A program made the position numbers and the translations under genes. The notes under the pieces are model-generated. The model saw nothing but the letters and a program-made list of their open reading frames with translations, was not told where the DNA came from and did no database searches. A stretch of DNA of 64,000 nt from JALEFZ01 sp964564415. GTDB lineage: Bacteria > Bacteroidota > Bacteroidia > J057. The DNA lies in the NCBI GenBank assembly GCA_964564415.1, contig CAZMAV010000012.1, forward strand, positions 1 through 64,000. Direction: 5' to 3'. Shown piece by piece: positions 53,319-63,172 of the stretch (positions are counted from its first letter, which is position 1; each line of letters starts with the position of its first letter).

Positions 53319-55580
53319 CTAGTCGAAAAAGTTCCAGTTGACCCCAAAGGTGACGGCTCTTTCCAGCATGGGATAGAAGGGGGTGGTATAATATCCAAAG
53401 GTGAAAAGGGATTCATTGATATGCTGCACCCTTCCCCAGACATACACGCCCCGAAGGTTGAGAACGGCGTGAAGCCCTATGCGGAGATAGGAGGGGACTT
53501 CGTAATTGGTAGTAAAATACTCAGTCGACACCGGGTCTATGCTCTGCCCTGCAAAGCTGTCAAAGTAGCGAAAATCAATCCCGAAGCGAAAATGCTCGGC
53601 AAAGCTCACCTTGGAATTTTCGTAATAAAGCGAGGCCTGCCCATACCAATTGGGGACGGACTGCTCCTGCAGACGGGTTTCAAAATTATCTGCAGCCTCT
53701 GTTTCGATCTGGTAAGTCAGGCTATTTTCAAGGTAAAACTTCCTCCAAAACCTAAGCCGAAAGCGGGCTTCTATCCCCAACCAGTTGATTCCATTGTCCC
53801 GGTCCTGGACCTGATCGAAGTCCGAGGCAAAATAAATGGGATTGTCGATACGGCTAAGAAAGCCCCTGGCCTCTACGCAAACGGGGAGAAGTGAGTCATT
53901 AAGTCCTACGGGAACCGGAAAATCGTAGCGAATTCCGGCTTCTGCATGGGTAAATAGTTGGTTGCCGAGGCTGGGATCAGGCGAATAGAAATTCCCGGAA
54001 TCGCCTACAAAGAAGGTCTGAAAAAGGCTTGGGTTCATGTCTCTCAGGATAAAGCCTCCCGAAACACTGACTGGTCGATAGCGGGCCGCACTATCGGGAT
54101 TGGGGATTTCGCCCAGGCTGTCTTTTTCTGCAAAATGTGGATGCACCTGGTATCGCTCTATCCTTGACCAGGGTTTGATCAAGACCTGCAAGTGGAGGTC
54201 CCTCTCCGCGGAAAAGCGGTCCGAAAATCGCTGACGGGCCATGCCCTGAAGTCGGACTAAGGGAAAACTAATACTGGCGCTGACCTGCTGGTCGGTACTG
54301 TTGAGGGTGGTCAGGGTTGTATCCTTCAGAAATTGTAGCAACTGATATTCAAGTCCCCCATTGACATTGACTTCAAAGCCTCCCTTGGTCTGCAAGGAAT
54401 AGCTCGCCAACCCTGATACCTTAAATCGCCGGTGAGTCCAGTTTTCCAACATAGTATCCCTTCCCATCTCCAAGGTCGGATAAACGGGGATGAGGTTGCT
54501 GCTCAGACCGGAAGTATTGATATTAAAATCAGAGAAGTTCATGTTGCCCACCTCCCAGAGCAATTCATTGCGCAGGGTCAGCCGATTGCTGAATCGCAGG
54601 CTGTCATCCTCAGGAATAAGCTCGTATTGATGGTCGAGGTACACCTGCTGGACCCTGTTTCTACGCAGGGCATCATCGAGGAGGGGCGCATTGGTACCCT
54701 TGAAGAAGTTTCCATTAAAATCAACATTGGGCTGGAGAGAAAAAGCCGGAAAATAAAGGGCTGTATCTGCTAGCAGGTCTCCACGATTGGCCAGCCAGGG
54801 ACTCTCTGCATCTCTGGGTGTCCCTCCGTTAAAAGCGTCGTTGAGTTGGTTGTAGGTATAGGTGGCAAATGCGTGGTAGCGATTGTCCCATGCATGAATA
54901 TGTGTAGACAAAAATACGTTGAAGTGATCGGTGATCATGTTGCGATAGGCAGACTCTGCCACCCGACGCTGAATAAAGAGGGTGGCATTCCAGAAGGGAT
55001 TGATGTTGCGAGAGACGACGACATCCGTGGTCTGTAGCCGGTCAGGTCCCTGCATGTACTGGACATTGACATAAGGAGTGCGGGTATCAATAAAATCGAC
55101 CTTATTTTCTGCATCAATCAGGTAATCGTTGTAGCGGGAAAGAATGGGGTCCTTCCATTCATCCTTAAAAAAATATCGGTCCTGAACTCCATCCATCCAT
55201 ATCTGATAAGGTTTTCCGGCCTGTCCCAGGCTTTGGATGAATCCTTCCTGACGGTCCAGTTCGTCGTATTTGTACTGAAGAGAAATGGAGCGACTCAGGA
55301 ATCTCTGCTTTTCTTTGTGTAAGAAGAGTCCTTCTCTGTCCCAAAAGATGACCCTGGGCTCGATGTCTATCTTTCGGCTAATGTTGCTATCAGACTGGGT
55401 GGTATCCAGGCTCAGGTCTACATCAGAAAAGCCGGGATCACCGGGAAAATCCACCTGATCATTGGGCTCGAAGGGATTGCCCTGGGCCTGTATCTCCGTC
55501 CCAAAGCAACAAAGCATCGCCAGAAGTCCCCCTAGTCGAAGAGCTTTCTTACCTATCCATGCTATTTTTTTCAGATCCAT
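53319..55580 (-). CDS. Putative porin of the Bacteroidota Porin_10 family
   Basis: A 753-residue outer-membrane beta-barrel protein. The ATG at 55580 (MDLKKIAWIGKK) begins the signal peptide; a TTG three codons earlier is less likely. After an acidic N-terminal linker (NDQVDFPGDPGFSDVDLSLD) come the family segments RTPYVNVQYMQGPDR and NPFWNATLFIQRRVAES, then amphipathic strands rich in aromatics to the end, FGVNWNFFD, with an aromatic C-terminal residue region as barrels have. Substrate unknown. It is adjacent to the purine phosphorylase gene (same strand), but a shared role is not implied. Confidence 0.88.
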   Translation of the reverse strand: MDLKKIAWIGKKALRLGGLLAMLCCFGTEIQAQGNPFEPNDQVDFPGDPGFSDVDLSLDTTQSDSNISRKIDIEPRVIFWDREGLFLHKEKQRFLSRSISLQYKYDELDRQEGFIQSLGQAGKPYQIWMDGVQDRYFFKDEWKDPILSRYNDYLIDAENKVDFIDTRTPYVNVQYMQGPDRLQTTDVVVSRNINPFWNATLFIQRRVAESAYRNMITDHFNVFLSTHIHAWDNRYHAFATYTYNQLNDAFNGGTPRDAESPWLANRGDLLADTALYFPAFSLQPNVDFNGNFFKGTNAPLLDDALRRNRVQQVYLDHQYELIPEDDSLRFSNRLTLRNELLWEVGNMNFSDFNINTSGLSSNLIPVYPTLEMGRDTMLENWTHRRFKVSGLASYSLQTKGGFEVNVNGGLEYQLLQFLKDTTLTTLNSTDQQVSASISFPLVRLQGMARQRFSDRFSAERDLHLQVLIKPWSRIERYQVHPHFAEKDSLGEIPNPDSAARYRPVSVSGGFILRDMNPSLFQTFFVGDSGNFYSPDPSLGNQLFTHAEAGIRYDFPVPVGLNDSLLPVCVEARGFLSRIDNPIYFASDFDQVQDRDNGINWLGIEARFRLRFWRKFYLENSLTYQIETEAADNFETRLQEQSVPNWYGQASLYYENSKVSFAEHFRFGIDFRYFDSFAGQSIDPVSTEYFTTNYEVPSYLRIGLHAVLNLRGVYVWGRVQHINESLFTFGYYTTPFYPMLERAVTFGVNWNFFD

Positions 55581-55623
55581 GTTTTTCAAGGAGACCCATA
55601 TAGACCAAATGGTTGTTTTGTCC

Positions 55624-56436
55624 CTACAATTCCCGGATCAAGGTAGAAATGATCTCTGTGAGTTTGGGCTCGGCTTCCTTTGCAACCTTTATCACCTCCT
55701 GAAGGGAGAAGGGCCTTAGGTTGTCGGGGTCGCATTCGTCGGTGACCACGGATATGGTACATACACAGAGTCCCATGTGCCTGGCCACGATGACCTCTGG
55801 CACGGTAGACATGCCCACCACATCTCCTCCTATGATTTTGATAAATCGGTACTCTGCAGGTGTCTCCAGGTTGGGTCCGGCCACCGCTACATAGACACCC
55901 TTGTGCATGGGATAGCCTTTTTCCTTAGCCAGGGCCAAGGCTTTGTCCACGAGTTTGAGGTCGTAGGGCTTACTCATGTCGGGGAATCGGGGTCCCAGAT
56001 TGTTGAAGTTGGGGCCAATGAGCGGGTTGATGCCCTGCAAGTTGATATGGTCATAGATTGCAACCATATCTCCCCTTCCAAAATCCAGATTTACAGCACC
56101 CGATGCACCTGAGAGAAAGAGGGTATGGATGCCCAGGAGTTTGAGAATGCGTATGGGAAAGGTAATTTCCTCCATGCTGTACCCTTCGTAAAAATGCATG
56201 CGGCCCTGCATGGCCACTACATGCTTATCCCCCACCCGACCAAAAATAAGGCGGCCGAAATGGCTCTCGACAGTGGATATGGGGAAATGGGGAATAAAAT
56301 TGTAGGGAATGACCCTTTCCTGTTCGATCTGTTCGGCGAGGGCGCCCAGACCTGTACCCAGTATGATGCCGATCTCGGGGGCTTCTCCTTTGTATTGACG
56401 CCGGATAAAATCCAGGGCTTCCGTATATTCTTTCAT
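55624..56436 (-). CDS. punA: Purine-nucleoside phosphorylase, trimeric type
   Basis: Splits purine nucleosides with phosphate to base and (deoxy)ribose 1-phosphate. The 270 residues show the trimeric class: GIILGTGLGALAEQIEQ, FPISTVESHFGRL, MQGRMHFYEGY (phosphate and ribose contacts), LSGASGAVN, AGPNLETPAEYR and VVTDECDP, whose context places the purine-binding Glu and the base-binding acidic residue. It starts close to the M42 gene on the same strand, 57 bp apart. Confidence 0.94.
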   Translation of the reverse strand: MKEYTEALDFIRRQYKGEAPEIGIILGTGLGALAEQIEQERVIPYNFIPHFPISTVESHFGRLIFGRVGDKHVVAMQGRMHFYEGYSMEEITFPIRILKLLGIHTLFLSGASGAVNLDFGRGDMVAIYDHINLQGINPLIGPNFNNLGPRFPDMSKPYDLKLVDKALALAKEKGYPMHKGVYVAVAGPNLETPAEYRFIKIIGGDVVGMSTVPEVIVARHMGLCVCTISVVTDECDPDNLRPFSLQEVIKVAKEAEPKLTEIISTLIREL

Positions 56437-56493
56437 CTTGAATTCCTTAGATGTGGGGAAAAATCACTTGAATCCTCTCAGCGGACCCATGGC

Positions 56494-57540
56494 CTACCAT
56501 TGATCCTGAAATTCATCCATTTCTTCCACACAAGCTGTCAACAAATCTATCGAAGCCTGAATGTCCTCCTTATGGCACATTTCTACCACCGAATGAATAT
56601 GACGGGTAGGGATGGAAATACATCCGGCGATGGAACCCTCTCCCCCACGCTGCAGCATCGCAGTGTCCGTACCTCCTCCTGTGAGAATTTCCGGCTGGTG
56701 CTTGATCTCATGCTTTCGGGCGATGCCCTCCATAAAATTTACCATGCGGCTGTCCGTAATCACGGAGGAATCCATAATCTTGATGGCTGTACCCTTTCCC
56801 AATTCTGTGATATACTCGTGGTCAGAGGCGGAGGGCAGGTCATTGGCGATGGTGGTATCCAGGCCCAGCCCAAAATCGGGATTTACCTTGCGGGCAGCGG
56901 TCATGGCTCCGCGCAGCCCTACTTCTTCCTGCACCGTAAAGACAGCGTAAAAATCGTAGGCGGGAGTTTTTATTTTTTTGAGTGCTTCTATCAGGATAAA
57001 GACTGAAACCCGGTTGTCCAGGGATTTGGTGGACACACAGTCGCCGATTTCTATAAAGTCTCTTTCCCTGGTCACCTTATCGCCGACCTTGATGATCTCC
57101 TTGACCTGATCTCCCGGCATGCCAAAGTCGATAAAGTAATCCTTGAGTTTGGGAGCTTTACCTCTCTCTTCTGAAGACATGAGGTGGACGGGCTTGCTTC
57201 CCATAACCCCTATGAGGGGCTCCTTTCCATGGACAATAACCCGCTGAGCGGTCAGGGTCTTGGGATCAAAGCCTCCGAGGGTGTGAAAGCGGGCAAAACC
57301 CTGCTTATCAATATGGGTGACAATGAAAGAAATTTCGTCCATATGGGCGGCGGCCATGACACGCTTGGCCTCTTTTCCTTTTTTTACAGCGATGACATTG
57401 CCCATGTTGTCGATGGTGCATTCATCGACGAGAGATTGAATTTCTTCAAGGACGATCTTTCTGATGGGGGCTTCTCCGCCTGGAGGGCCTGGAGCAAGGC
57501 AGAGTTTTTCCAGCAGGGAAAGTTGAAAAGCCATAAGCAT
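56494..57540 (-). CDS. M42-family metallopeptidase (glutamyl aminopeptidase/deblocking type)
   Basis: A 348-residue tetrahedral-type dinuclear zinc aminopeptidase. Motifs: MAAAHMDEISFIVTHID with the first metal His-Asp, SKSLDNRVSVF-like segment (STKSLDNR) with the bridging Asp, VFTVQEEVGLRGA with the catalytic Glu-Glu, GLGLDTTIA and IPTRHIHSVVEMCH with the final His. Cytoplasmic. A second ATG two codons later may be the start. It precedes punA. Confidence 0.92.
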   Translation of the reverse strand: MLMAFQLSLLEKLCLAPGPPGGEAPIRKIVLEEIQSLVDECTIDNMGNVIAVKKGKEAKRVMAAAHMDEISFIVTHIDKQGFARFHTLGGFDPKTLTAQRVIVHGKEPLIGVMGSKPVHLMSSEERGKAPKLKDYFIDFGMPGDQVKEIIKVGDKVTRERDFIEIGDCVSTKSLDNRVSVFILIEALKKIKTPAYDFYAVFTVQEEVGLRGAMTAARKVNPDFGLGLDTTIANDLPSASDHEYITELGKGTAIKIMDSSVITDSRMVNFMEGIARKHEIKHQPEILTGGGTDTAMLQRGGEGSIAGCISIPTRHIHSVVEMCHKEDIQASIDLLTACVEEMDEFQDQW

Positions 57541-57800
57541 TTTAATTAGGTCGGGAAAATAAGAGGAATCGATTGGAAATGAAATACCCTGAAAGGTATT
57601 TAAAAGAGAGGAAGGAATTTCAGGAGATTCTCTCCCCAGTTTGAAAATATCATCCCCTGCCGGGACTTACTTTCCTGGGTACTTCCATTATTTTGTGTAA
57701 TTTTGCCAGACTTTTGAGGTTTAGCATCTTAAAATAAAAAAGCTAAGCAGATTCAATCAGCCAGAAAAATCGAAGAGAAAGCTTGAAGGCAGGAAAATCA

Positions 57801-58490
57801 ATGCTAAGGGAAAAGATAGGCATCAGCTTGCTCACAGGACTGCTCCTGTTACTACTTTCCTCCTGCGAGGACGGAGGAGGGCGGAAGATAAGCCTCGAGT
57901 CCACCATTGATTCCCTCAAGCACGAACTTCAGGCCGAGCGCCACCTCAATGACAAGTATCAGTATTATATCAATAAGGTCCTTCCTGAGCTGGACAAATC
58001 CCTGCGCTTGGAGCAATTGGCTAGCGTAACGGTAGCGACTCCGGGAGACCTGGATCAGCAAGTAGCCTTTCCTTCCGCAGTTTCTTCCCCCTCTAATGCC
58101 CGTGTAGCCGTTCCGGCCGCCCAGGGGCAGTTTTTTCATGTCGCTCGCTTCGAGTATCAGCCCGGCAGTCCCGAATTGACAGAAGGCATGAGAAAAAAAC
58201 TGGTCAGCCTCGCCGATTCTCTTAAAAATTCTGAGAAATACCTCATCATGATCGAAGGTCATTGCGACAAGATCGAGGCTGGCAACGATCCCAGGATCAA
58301 AGACGGATGGGAACTGAGTACCGAGCGCTCGGCGGCCGTGGTGAGGTTTCTAAGATCACGAGGAGTATATCCCCACATGATGATTGCCGCAGGAAGGAGC
58401 AACTTCAAACCCATCACTTCAGCCAGCAGCAAGGAAGAACTGGCCAAAAATCGAAGGATAGATATTTATTTGCTTCCCTCTAGCATATAA
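57801..58490 (+). CDS. OmpA-family lipoprotein
   Basis: From ATG 57801 the product has 229 residues: signal peptide and lipobox (LLLLLLSSC), an acidic stretch, a coiled-coil helix (STIDSLKHELQAERHLNDKYQYY), a proline- and serine-rich linker, and a C-terminal OmpA domain from about residue 110 (FEYQPGSPELTEGMRKKL, MIEGHCDKIEAG, LSTERSAAVVRFLRSRGV, NRRIDIYLLP). The Asp and Arg that bind peptidoglycan meso-diaminopimelate are in place. Anchors the outer membrane to the wall. An RND exporter follows 94 bp later. Confidence 0.88.
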   Translation: MLREKIGISLLTGLLLLLLSSCEDGGGRKISLESTIDSLKHELQAERHLNDKYQYYINKVLPELDKSLRLEQLASVTVATPGDLDQQVAFPSAVSSPSNARVAVPAAQGQFFHVARFEYQPGSPELTEGMRKKLVSLADSLKNSEKYLIMIEGHCDKIEAGNDPRIKDGWELSTERSAAVVRFLRSRGVYPHMMIAAGRSNFKPITSASSKEELAKNRRIDIYLLPSSI

Positions 58491-58584
58491 AGGAAAAGGA
58501 GAGACAAAAAGCAGGGGCATCCAGTCTTTCGTACATTCACAGCCATGACAGAGCCCCTAAAGAGAAAAAATTTACGTGCGCCTT

Positions 58585-60936
58585 ATGAACTCGGGTTGGC
58601 AGACCATAGCAACATCCATCATCAGAGCCAGAATACCCATTCTGATCATCATCGGCCTTGTTACCTTCTTTATGTTCACCCAGAGAGGAACAGAAACGGT
58701 ACAGGCATTTTCTCAATTGATCTTGACGGATGAGGAGGTAATCGAAGGCTACGAGAAATTACAGACCTACTTCGGCGATGATGCCAACCTAGTAGCGGTT
58801 TCTATGGATGCCGATTTCAGCAAAATGGAGCTGTACAATGGCCTCTACGACCTTACCCAAAAATTGGAAAAGACCTACGCGGTCAACTCTGTCCTGAGCC
58901 TCAGTACCCTTTACGACATCAAGCGGATTGACTCCCCAGCGAGCTTCAGGCTAGTTCCCATCGTGCAGCGACGCCCCCAAAGCCAGGAGGAAGTAGACAG
59001 CCTCACTCAAAGGCTGCAGAATCTGCCCTTCTATGATGGCTTGCTTCAAAATGATTCTGCAAAGACTACCCTTATGGCCATTTCGCTGGATCCCAAGCGG
59101 ATGAATACCGACGAAAAAGTCGAGATCGTTACCGGAATGAGGGAGGCTGTGGATGAATTCGCAGAAAAATACGACATAAAAGTCCGCTACGCTGGCCTTC
59201 CGATCCTTAGAGCCACCTTCCACGAAACTATTCGCGAAGAACTGGTTTTATTTCTAGGCATTGCCATGATCATCACGGCCCTTACGCTTTTGATCTTTTT
59301 CCGCTCCCTTTATACCATGATCTTTCCCATGATCGTGGTGGGCTGCGTCATTATTTTTTCTCTTGGATTGGTAGGCCTTTTTGGCTTCAAATTGAGCCTG
59401 ATCACAGGAATTATTCCAGCCCTGATCACGGTCATTACCATTCCCAACAGTGTATACCTCATCACCAAGTATCACATCGAGTTTCTACGGACCCGTAACA
59501 AGATGAAATCCCTCATCTTGGTCGTGGAGAAGATCGGTATCGTAACGGTCATGACCAATGCCACCACGGCTATTGGATTTGGTGTCTTAGCCATTACGCG
59601 GATACAGCCCATGCGAGAATTTGGTATTGTCGCCAGCCTCAGCGTCGTAGCTGCCTTTTTTATCTCCCTTCTCCTCATCCCTATCGTATTCAGCTTTCTG
59701 CCTCCCCCTACCAAGGGCCAGACCCGACACCTTCAGCGACGGGGGCTCAATGTGGCGATCAATTTCCTGGACCATATCGTGATGAAGCATAGTCCTGCTG
59801 TCATCATCATAACGATCATCCTGGTAGGGCTTTCCTTCTGGGGCATGACCAAGGTCGTCCCGGTGGCCTACATGGCAGATGACATTCCCCAAAACAGCAA
59901 GGTAGTCTCTGACCTAAAATATATCGAGGAAGAATTTAATGGAGCCTTTCCCATAGAAATCATCATCGACACGGAGAAACCCCGACAAGTCAATAAAAGA
60001 GGGAACCTGCAGCGGATTGCCCGCCTACAGGACAGCTTGCAGACCTACCAGGATATTTCCAGGAGCATCAGCCTGGCTGACTTTGCTAAGTTTTTCAGGC
60101 AGTCATTCTTCGAAGGGGGACGGAGAGATTTCGATATTCCTAGCAGAAACGAGTACAACTTCATTGCTGACTATGTCAGGAATACCGAGTTCTTTAACGA
60201 GCTGAGCTTTTCCAAAAGCCTCACCGATTCCAGCCTTCAGATTACAAGAGTTTCTGCATCGGTAAGGGATGTGGGTTCCCTGAAAATGGAAGAACTAGTA
60301 GACTCCCTCCGCAGTGACCTCAACGATATTTTCCCTCCCGAAAATTATTCCACCTACGTGACGGGCACTACCCGTATTTTTGTCAAGGCCAATGAGCAAT
60401 TGGTCAGCAGCCTCCTCAGGTCCCTGGCGCTGGCCTTTTTGATCATCGCCATCTTGATGGGGATCCTTTTCCGCTCCTTGCGCATGGTCATCATCAGTCT
60501 GATCCCCAACCTCCTCCCCCTGATTATGGTAGCGGGAATTATGGGCTTTTTGGGCATTGCCCTCAAACCATCTACGGCTTTGGTCTTTGGGGTGGCCTTT
60601 GGTATAGCTGTGGACGACTCCATTCACTTCCTGGCCCGCTATCGCCTGGCAAGAAGGATGGGAGATCCTATCCGAGCAGCCATTTCCAATTCATTCAAGG
60701 ACACAGGAGTAAGTATGATCTATACCTCCCTCATCCTATTTTGTGGCTTTGTTGCCTTTACGGCTTCTAATTTTGGGGGTACCCAGGCTTTGGGACTTCT
60801 GACCTCCATGACCTTAGGCATCGCCATGTTTAGCAACCTCATTTTCCTGCCTGTGCTGCTGATCACCTTCGACAAGGAGAAAAAAACTAAATCCTACAAG
60901 AGATTGACGAAAATCGGTACAAAAGAGGGGGCCTGA
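58585..60936 (+). CDS. RND/MMPL-family exporter
   Basis: A 783-residue protein of the hydrophobe/amphiphile RND branch. The ATG at 58585 (MNSGWQTIATSIIRARIPILI) starts the first membrane helix; a GTG three codons earlier is possible. The two halves each have a large periplasmic loop followed by a bundle of helices; the first half carries the sterol-sensing-like helix FGFKLSLITGIIPALITVITIPNSVYLITKY, and the second half FGVAFGIAVDDSIHFLARYRL with the acidic residues of the proton relay. It probably exports lipids or hydrophobic compounds. No membrane-fusion protein is adjacent. Confidence 0.9.
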   Translation: MNSGWQTIATSIIRARIPILIIIGLVTFFMFTQRGTETVQAFSQLILTDEEVIEGYEKLQTYFGDDANLVAVSMDADFSKMELYNGLYDLTQKLEKTYAVNSVLSLSTLYDIKRIDSPASFRLVPIVQRRPQSQEEVDSLTQRLQNLPFYDGLLQNDSAKTTLMAISLDPKRMNTDEKVEIVTGMREAVDEFAEKYDIKVRYAGLPILRATFHETIREELVLFLGIAMIITALTLLIFFRSLYTMIFPMIVVGCVIIFSLGLVGLFGFKLSLITGIIPALITVITIPNSVYLITKYHIEFLRTRNKMKSLILVVEKIGIVTVMTNATTAIGFGVLAITRIQPMREFGIVASLSVVAAFFISLLLIPIVFSFLPPPTKGQTRHLQRRGLNVAINFLDHIVMKHSPAVIIITIILVGLSFWGMTKVVPVAYMADDIPQNSKVVSDLKYIEEEFNGAFPIEIIIDTEKPRQVNKRGNLQRIARLQDSLQTYQDISRSISLADFAKFFRQSFFEGGRRDFDIPSRNEYNFIADYVRNTEFFNELSFSKSLTDSSLQITRVSASVRDVGSLKMEELVDSLRSDLNDIFPPENYSTYVTGTTRIFVKANEQLVSSLLRSLALAFLIIAILMGILFRSLRMVIISLIPNLLPLIMVAGIMGFLGIALKPSTALVFGVAFGIAVDDSIHFLARYRLARRMGDPIRAAISNSFKDTGVSMIYTSLILFCGFVAFTASNFGGTQALGLLTSMTLGIAMFSNLIFLPVLLITFDKEKKTKSYKRLTKIGTKEGA

Positions 60937-61031
60937 TCATTGCTTATTTGCCTCGCTTGTGCTAGGTTTAGAGCCAAAGAAAAGGGAGAAGTACAGGTTC
61001 TTACTTTTCCTATACACAATCTTCTAGCCCC

Positions 61032-61529
61032 ATGACTGAAGCATATATCGAAGACCTGATCTTTCAGATTTCGGAAAAAAAAGATGAGCCCTGGGTGAAT
61101 GGCAAGGCATTTAATCCCGACATCCAAAAGGTAAATGACAGCCTCTTTCACATCATCTACGATGGCAACTCCTACGATGTATTTGTCCACAAGATCGATA
61201 GGGAAAATCAAGAGGTAGAACTCAGCATCAACGGCAAAAAGACTTCGGTCAAGCTGGTCAGCCGCATTGAAAAGCTCCTCAAAGAACTAGGGATGGATCA
61301 TCAGCTTGCCAAGAAACTCAGCGACCTAAAAGCTCCCATGCCGGGGATGATTCACTCCATAGAAGTAGAGATTGGTCAGGATGTCCAAAAAGGCGATGCC
61401 CTCCTCGTCCTGGAAGCGATGAAGATGGAAAACGTCATTAAGGCTGTCGGAGATGGAAAGGTAAAAAACATCCACGTTGCTGCCAAGGAGTCCGTCGAGA
61501 AAGGCCACATCCTCATCTCTTTTGAATAA
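61032..61529 (+). CDS. Biotin carboxyl carrier protein
   Basis: A 165-residue biotinyl-domain protein. The C-terminal 70 residues form the lipoyl/biotinyl barrel (LKAPMPGMIHSIEVEIGQDV) with the biotin site EAMKMEN, Lys 131. The N-terminal part (VNDSLFHIIYDGNSYDVFVH) is like the carrier subunits of acyl-CoA carboxylases for propionyl- or methylcrotonyl-CoA rather than the AccB of fatty-acid synthesis. The carboxylase subunits are not adjacent. Confidence 0.88.
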   Translation: MTEAYIEDLIFQISEKKDEPWVNGKAFNPDIQKVNDSLFHIIYDGNSYDVFVHKIDRENQEVELSINGKKTSVKLVSRIEKLLKELGMDHQLAKKLSDLKAPMPGMIHSIEVEIGQDVQKGDALLVLEAMKMENVIKAVGDGKVKNIHVAAKESVEKGHILISFE

Positions 61530-61532
61530 GCC

Positions 61533-62444
61533 TCAGAAGAGACTCATCTGATCACCCTTTTCCTGGGGAATACCTGGCAAGGTCAATTTCAAATCGAAGG
61601 CCTTGTTGAGCTTCTCTATCATATACTTGCCATAGTCTGCCGCCTGAGGGTCCTTGGGTTGGTGTGGAAAAAAATAAAGACGCTCCAGGCCGTGATCCAC
61701 CCATATCTCCAACCGCTCTATCCAGGCATCCACCCGCTCGTAATCTGTCGGGTGAAGCGAGTTGCCCACGAGGCGGAGCATGGCAGAAGTATTGGTCAGG
61801 TCGCCATGGAGGACATCTCGTCTTCCAGACACATCTGTAATGACCATGCCCATCTTGCGCTGGGATAGAAGTCCTATTACTTCAGGAAAAAGTTGCTGAG
61901 CTTCAAACCACTGCGGATGGCGAAATTCGAAGGAAATCCCCAGGTCCTCTGGCCATTTGTCTACAAAATCATATAGATGGGATAGTTGGTCGGGACCAAA
62001 TGATTCTTGAAGCTGAACGAAGCAGCAGCCCAACTTTTTACCGAAATACCTGATGGATTCCGCAAACTGCTCAATCTCCATGTCGCAGTTGATCAATTTT
62101 CGATAATGGGAAATGGTCTGGGGAATCTTGGGACAAAAGATAAAATCATCTGCTGCCTGGTCTGCCCATTTCTCCACCTGCTCAGGCTTGGGAATCCGGT
62201 AATGGGTGGTGTTGAGTTCTATGGTATTGAAGGACTGGGAGTAAAAATGGAGAAAATCCCCCTGCTTGGTTTTGGGAGGGAAAAGCTGCCCTATCCATTC
62301 TTTGCTGGACCAGCGCGGCAGCCCCACAAAGGCCCTGAAGCGATCCCTGGCAGAGCTTCCGCCCAGGCGCTCAAGGGCCTGAGGAGAGATGGGAGGCAGA
62401 GAAAAATCTACACCTGAAATATCCTGAAGCTTACCGAATTTCAT
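61533..62444 (-). CDS. DUF72 domain protein
   Basis: A 303-residue TIM-barrel-like DUF72 protein from the ATG at 62444. Characteristic segments are FVGLPRWSSKEWIGQLFP, QSFNTIELNTTHYRIP, WADQAADDFIFCPKIPQTISH, FVQLQESFGPD and SFEFRHPQWFE. The family is widely found and has no established activity; its conserved Glu and His suggest an enzyme. It is convergent with the biotin carrier gene, four bases apart. Confidence 0.92.
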   Translation of the reverse strand: MKFGKLQDISGVDFSLPPISPQALERLGGSSARDRFRAFVGLPRWSSKEWIGQLFPPKTKQGDFLHFYSQSFNTIELNTTHYRIPKPEQVEKWADQAADDFIFCPKIPQTISHYRKLINCDMEIEQFAESIRYFGKKLGCCFVQLQESFGPDQLSHLYDFVDKWPEDLGISFEFRHPQWFEAQQLFPEVIGLLSQRKMGMVITDVSGRRDVLHGDLTNTSAMLRLVGNSLHPTDYERVDAWIERLEIWVDHGLERLYFFPHQPKDPQAADYGKYMIEKLNKAFDLKLTLPGIPQEKGDQMSLF

Positions 62445-62615
62445 AGGCCAGCGTTGTTGATTCGATCCCGAGAAGTTGAAATGAAAAATATTACCGGTCA
62501 ATTCTGCGAAACATACCAAAAATCATTTTGTTCGGCCAAAAAGGATTGACTATTTTAAACTCACTGACGTATGATGCGTCTTTAATATGAGAAGTTAATC
62601 TTGAATAAAACATAC

Positions 62616-62999
62616 ATGTCTAGTCAACAAAATTGCAAACGTCCCTCTGCCCGCGAAAGACAAAAAGGCTTTAAGATTCACGCCATGGTCTACCTTGGGG
62701 TCATTGGCTTCAATTGGTTTACCTGGTTTTCTACAGGCGGAGGTTATCCCTGGCCCATGTGGCCCATGATAGGATGGGGCCTCGGCTTATTCTTCCACTA
62801 TGTGGGTGCAGTCCTGGCTCCACGATGGTCCACCGATGGCTATCAAATGGAAGAGGACTACCACAGCGCCAATGAAAGGGAAGAATACATCTCCAGCGAG
62901 TACAGGACTGATGAGCCTCTTCAAAGGCCCAGGCAGCGCTCCTTCAGGGAAGACTGGGATGGGGTGAATGTGGAAGTTCATGACATTGATGAGAAGTAG
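62616..62999 (+). CDS. 2TM domain protein
   Basis: A 127-residue membrane protein with the 2TM domain: ARERQKGFKIHAMVYLGVIGFNWFTW (helix 1), a short Trp/Pro loop, then MIGWGLGLFFHYVGAVL (helix 2), followed by a charged soluble tail. The 2TM domain is often tied to two-component systems in Bacteroidota, but no kinase gene is close. Start at ATG 62616 in preference to a TTG upstream. Confidence 0.85.
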   Translation: MSSQQNCKRPSARERQKGFKIHAMVYLGVIGFNWFTWFSTGGGYPWPMWPMIGWGLGLFFHYVGAVLAPRWSTDGYQMEEDYHSANEREEYISSEYRTDEPLQRPRQRSFREDWDGVNVEVHDIDEK

Positions 63000-63044
63000 A
63001 CCTCGATTTTTGAGGAAATGCCATCTACTCCCAAGTAAATAAAG

Positions 63045-63068
63045 GCCCGGTCAATGACCGGGTTTTTT
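63045..63068 (+). terminator. Terminator of the 2TM gene
   Basis: CCCGGTCA (63046-63053), one A, TGACCGGG (63055-63062), then six T. It shares its stem with the terminator at 48125. Confidence 0.88.
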
Positions 63069-63172
63069 ATTTTTATCATAGATTCTCCGAAACCTTGGAA
63101 AGTTTCCCCTTTTATTCGTTGATTTAAGCATCTTCCTCTAAGAGAAAAAATCCTCCTTCAATCAACATCGAG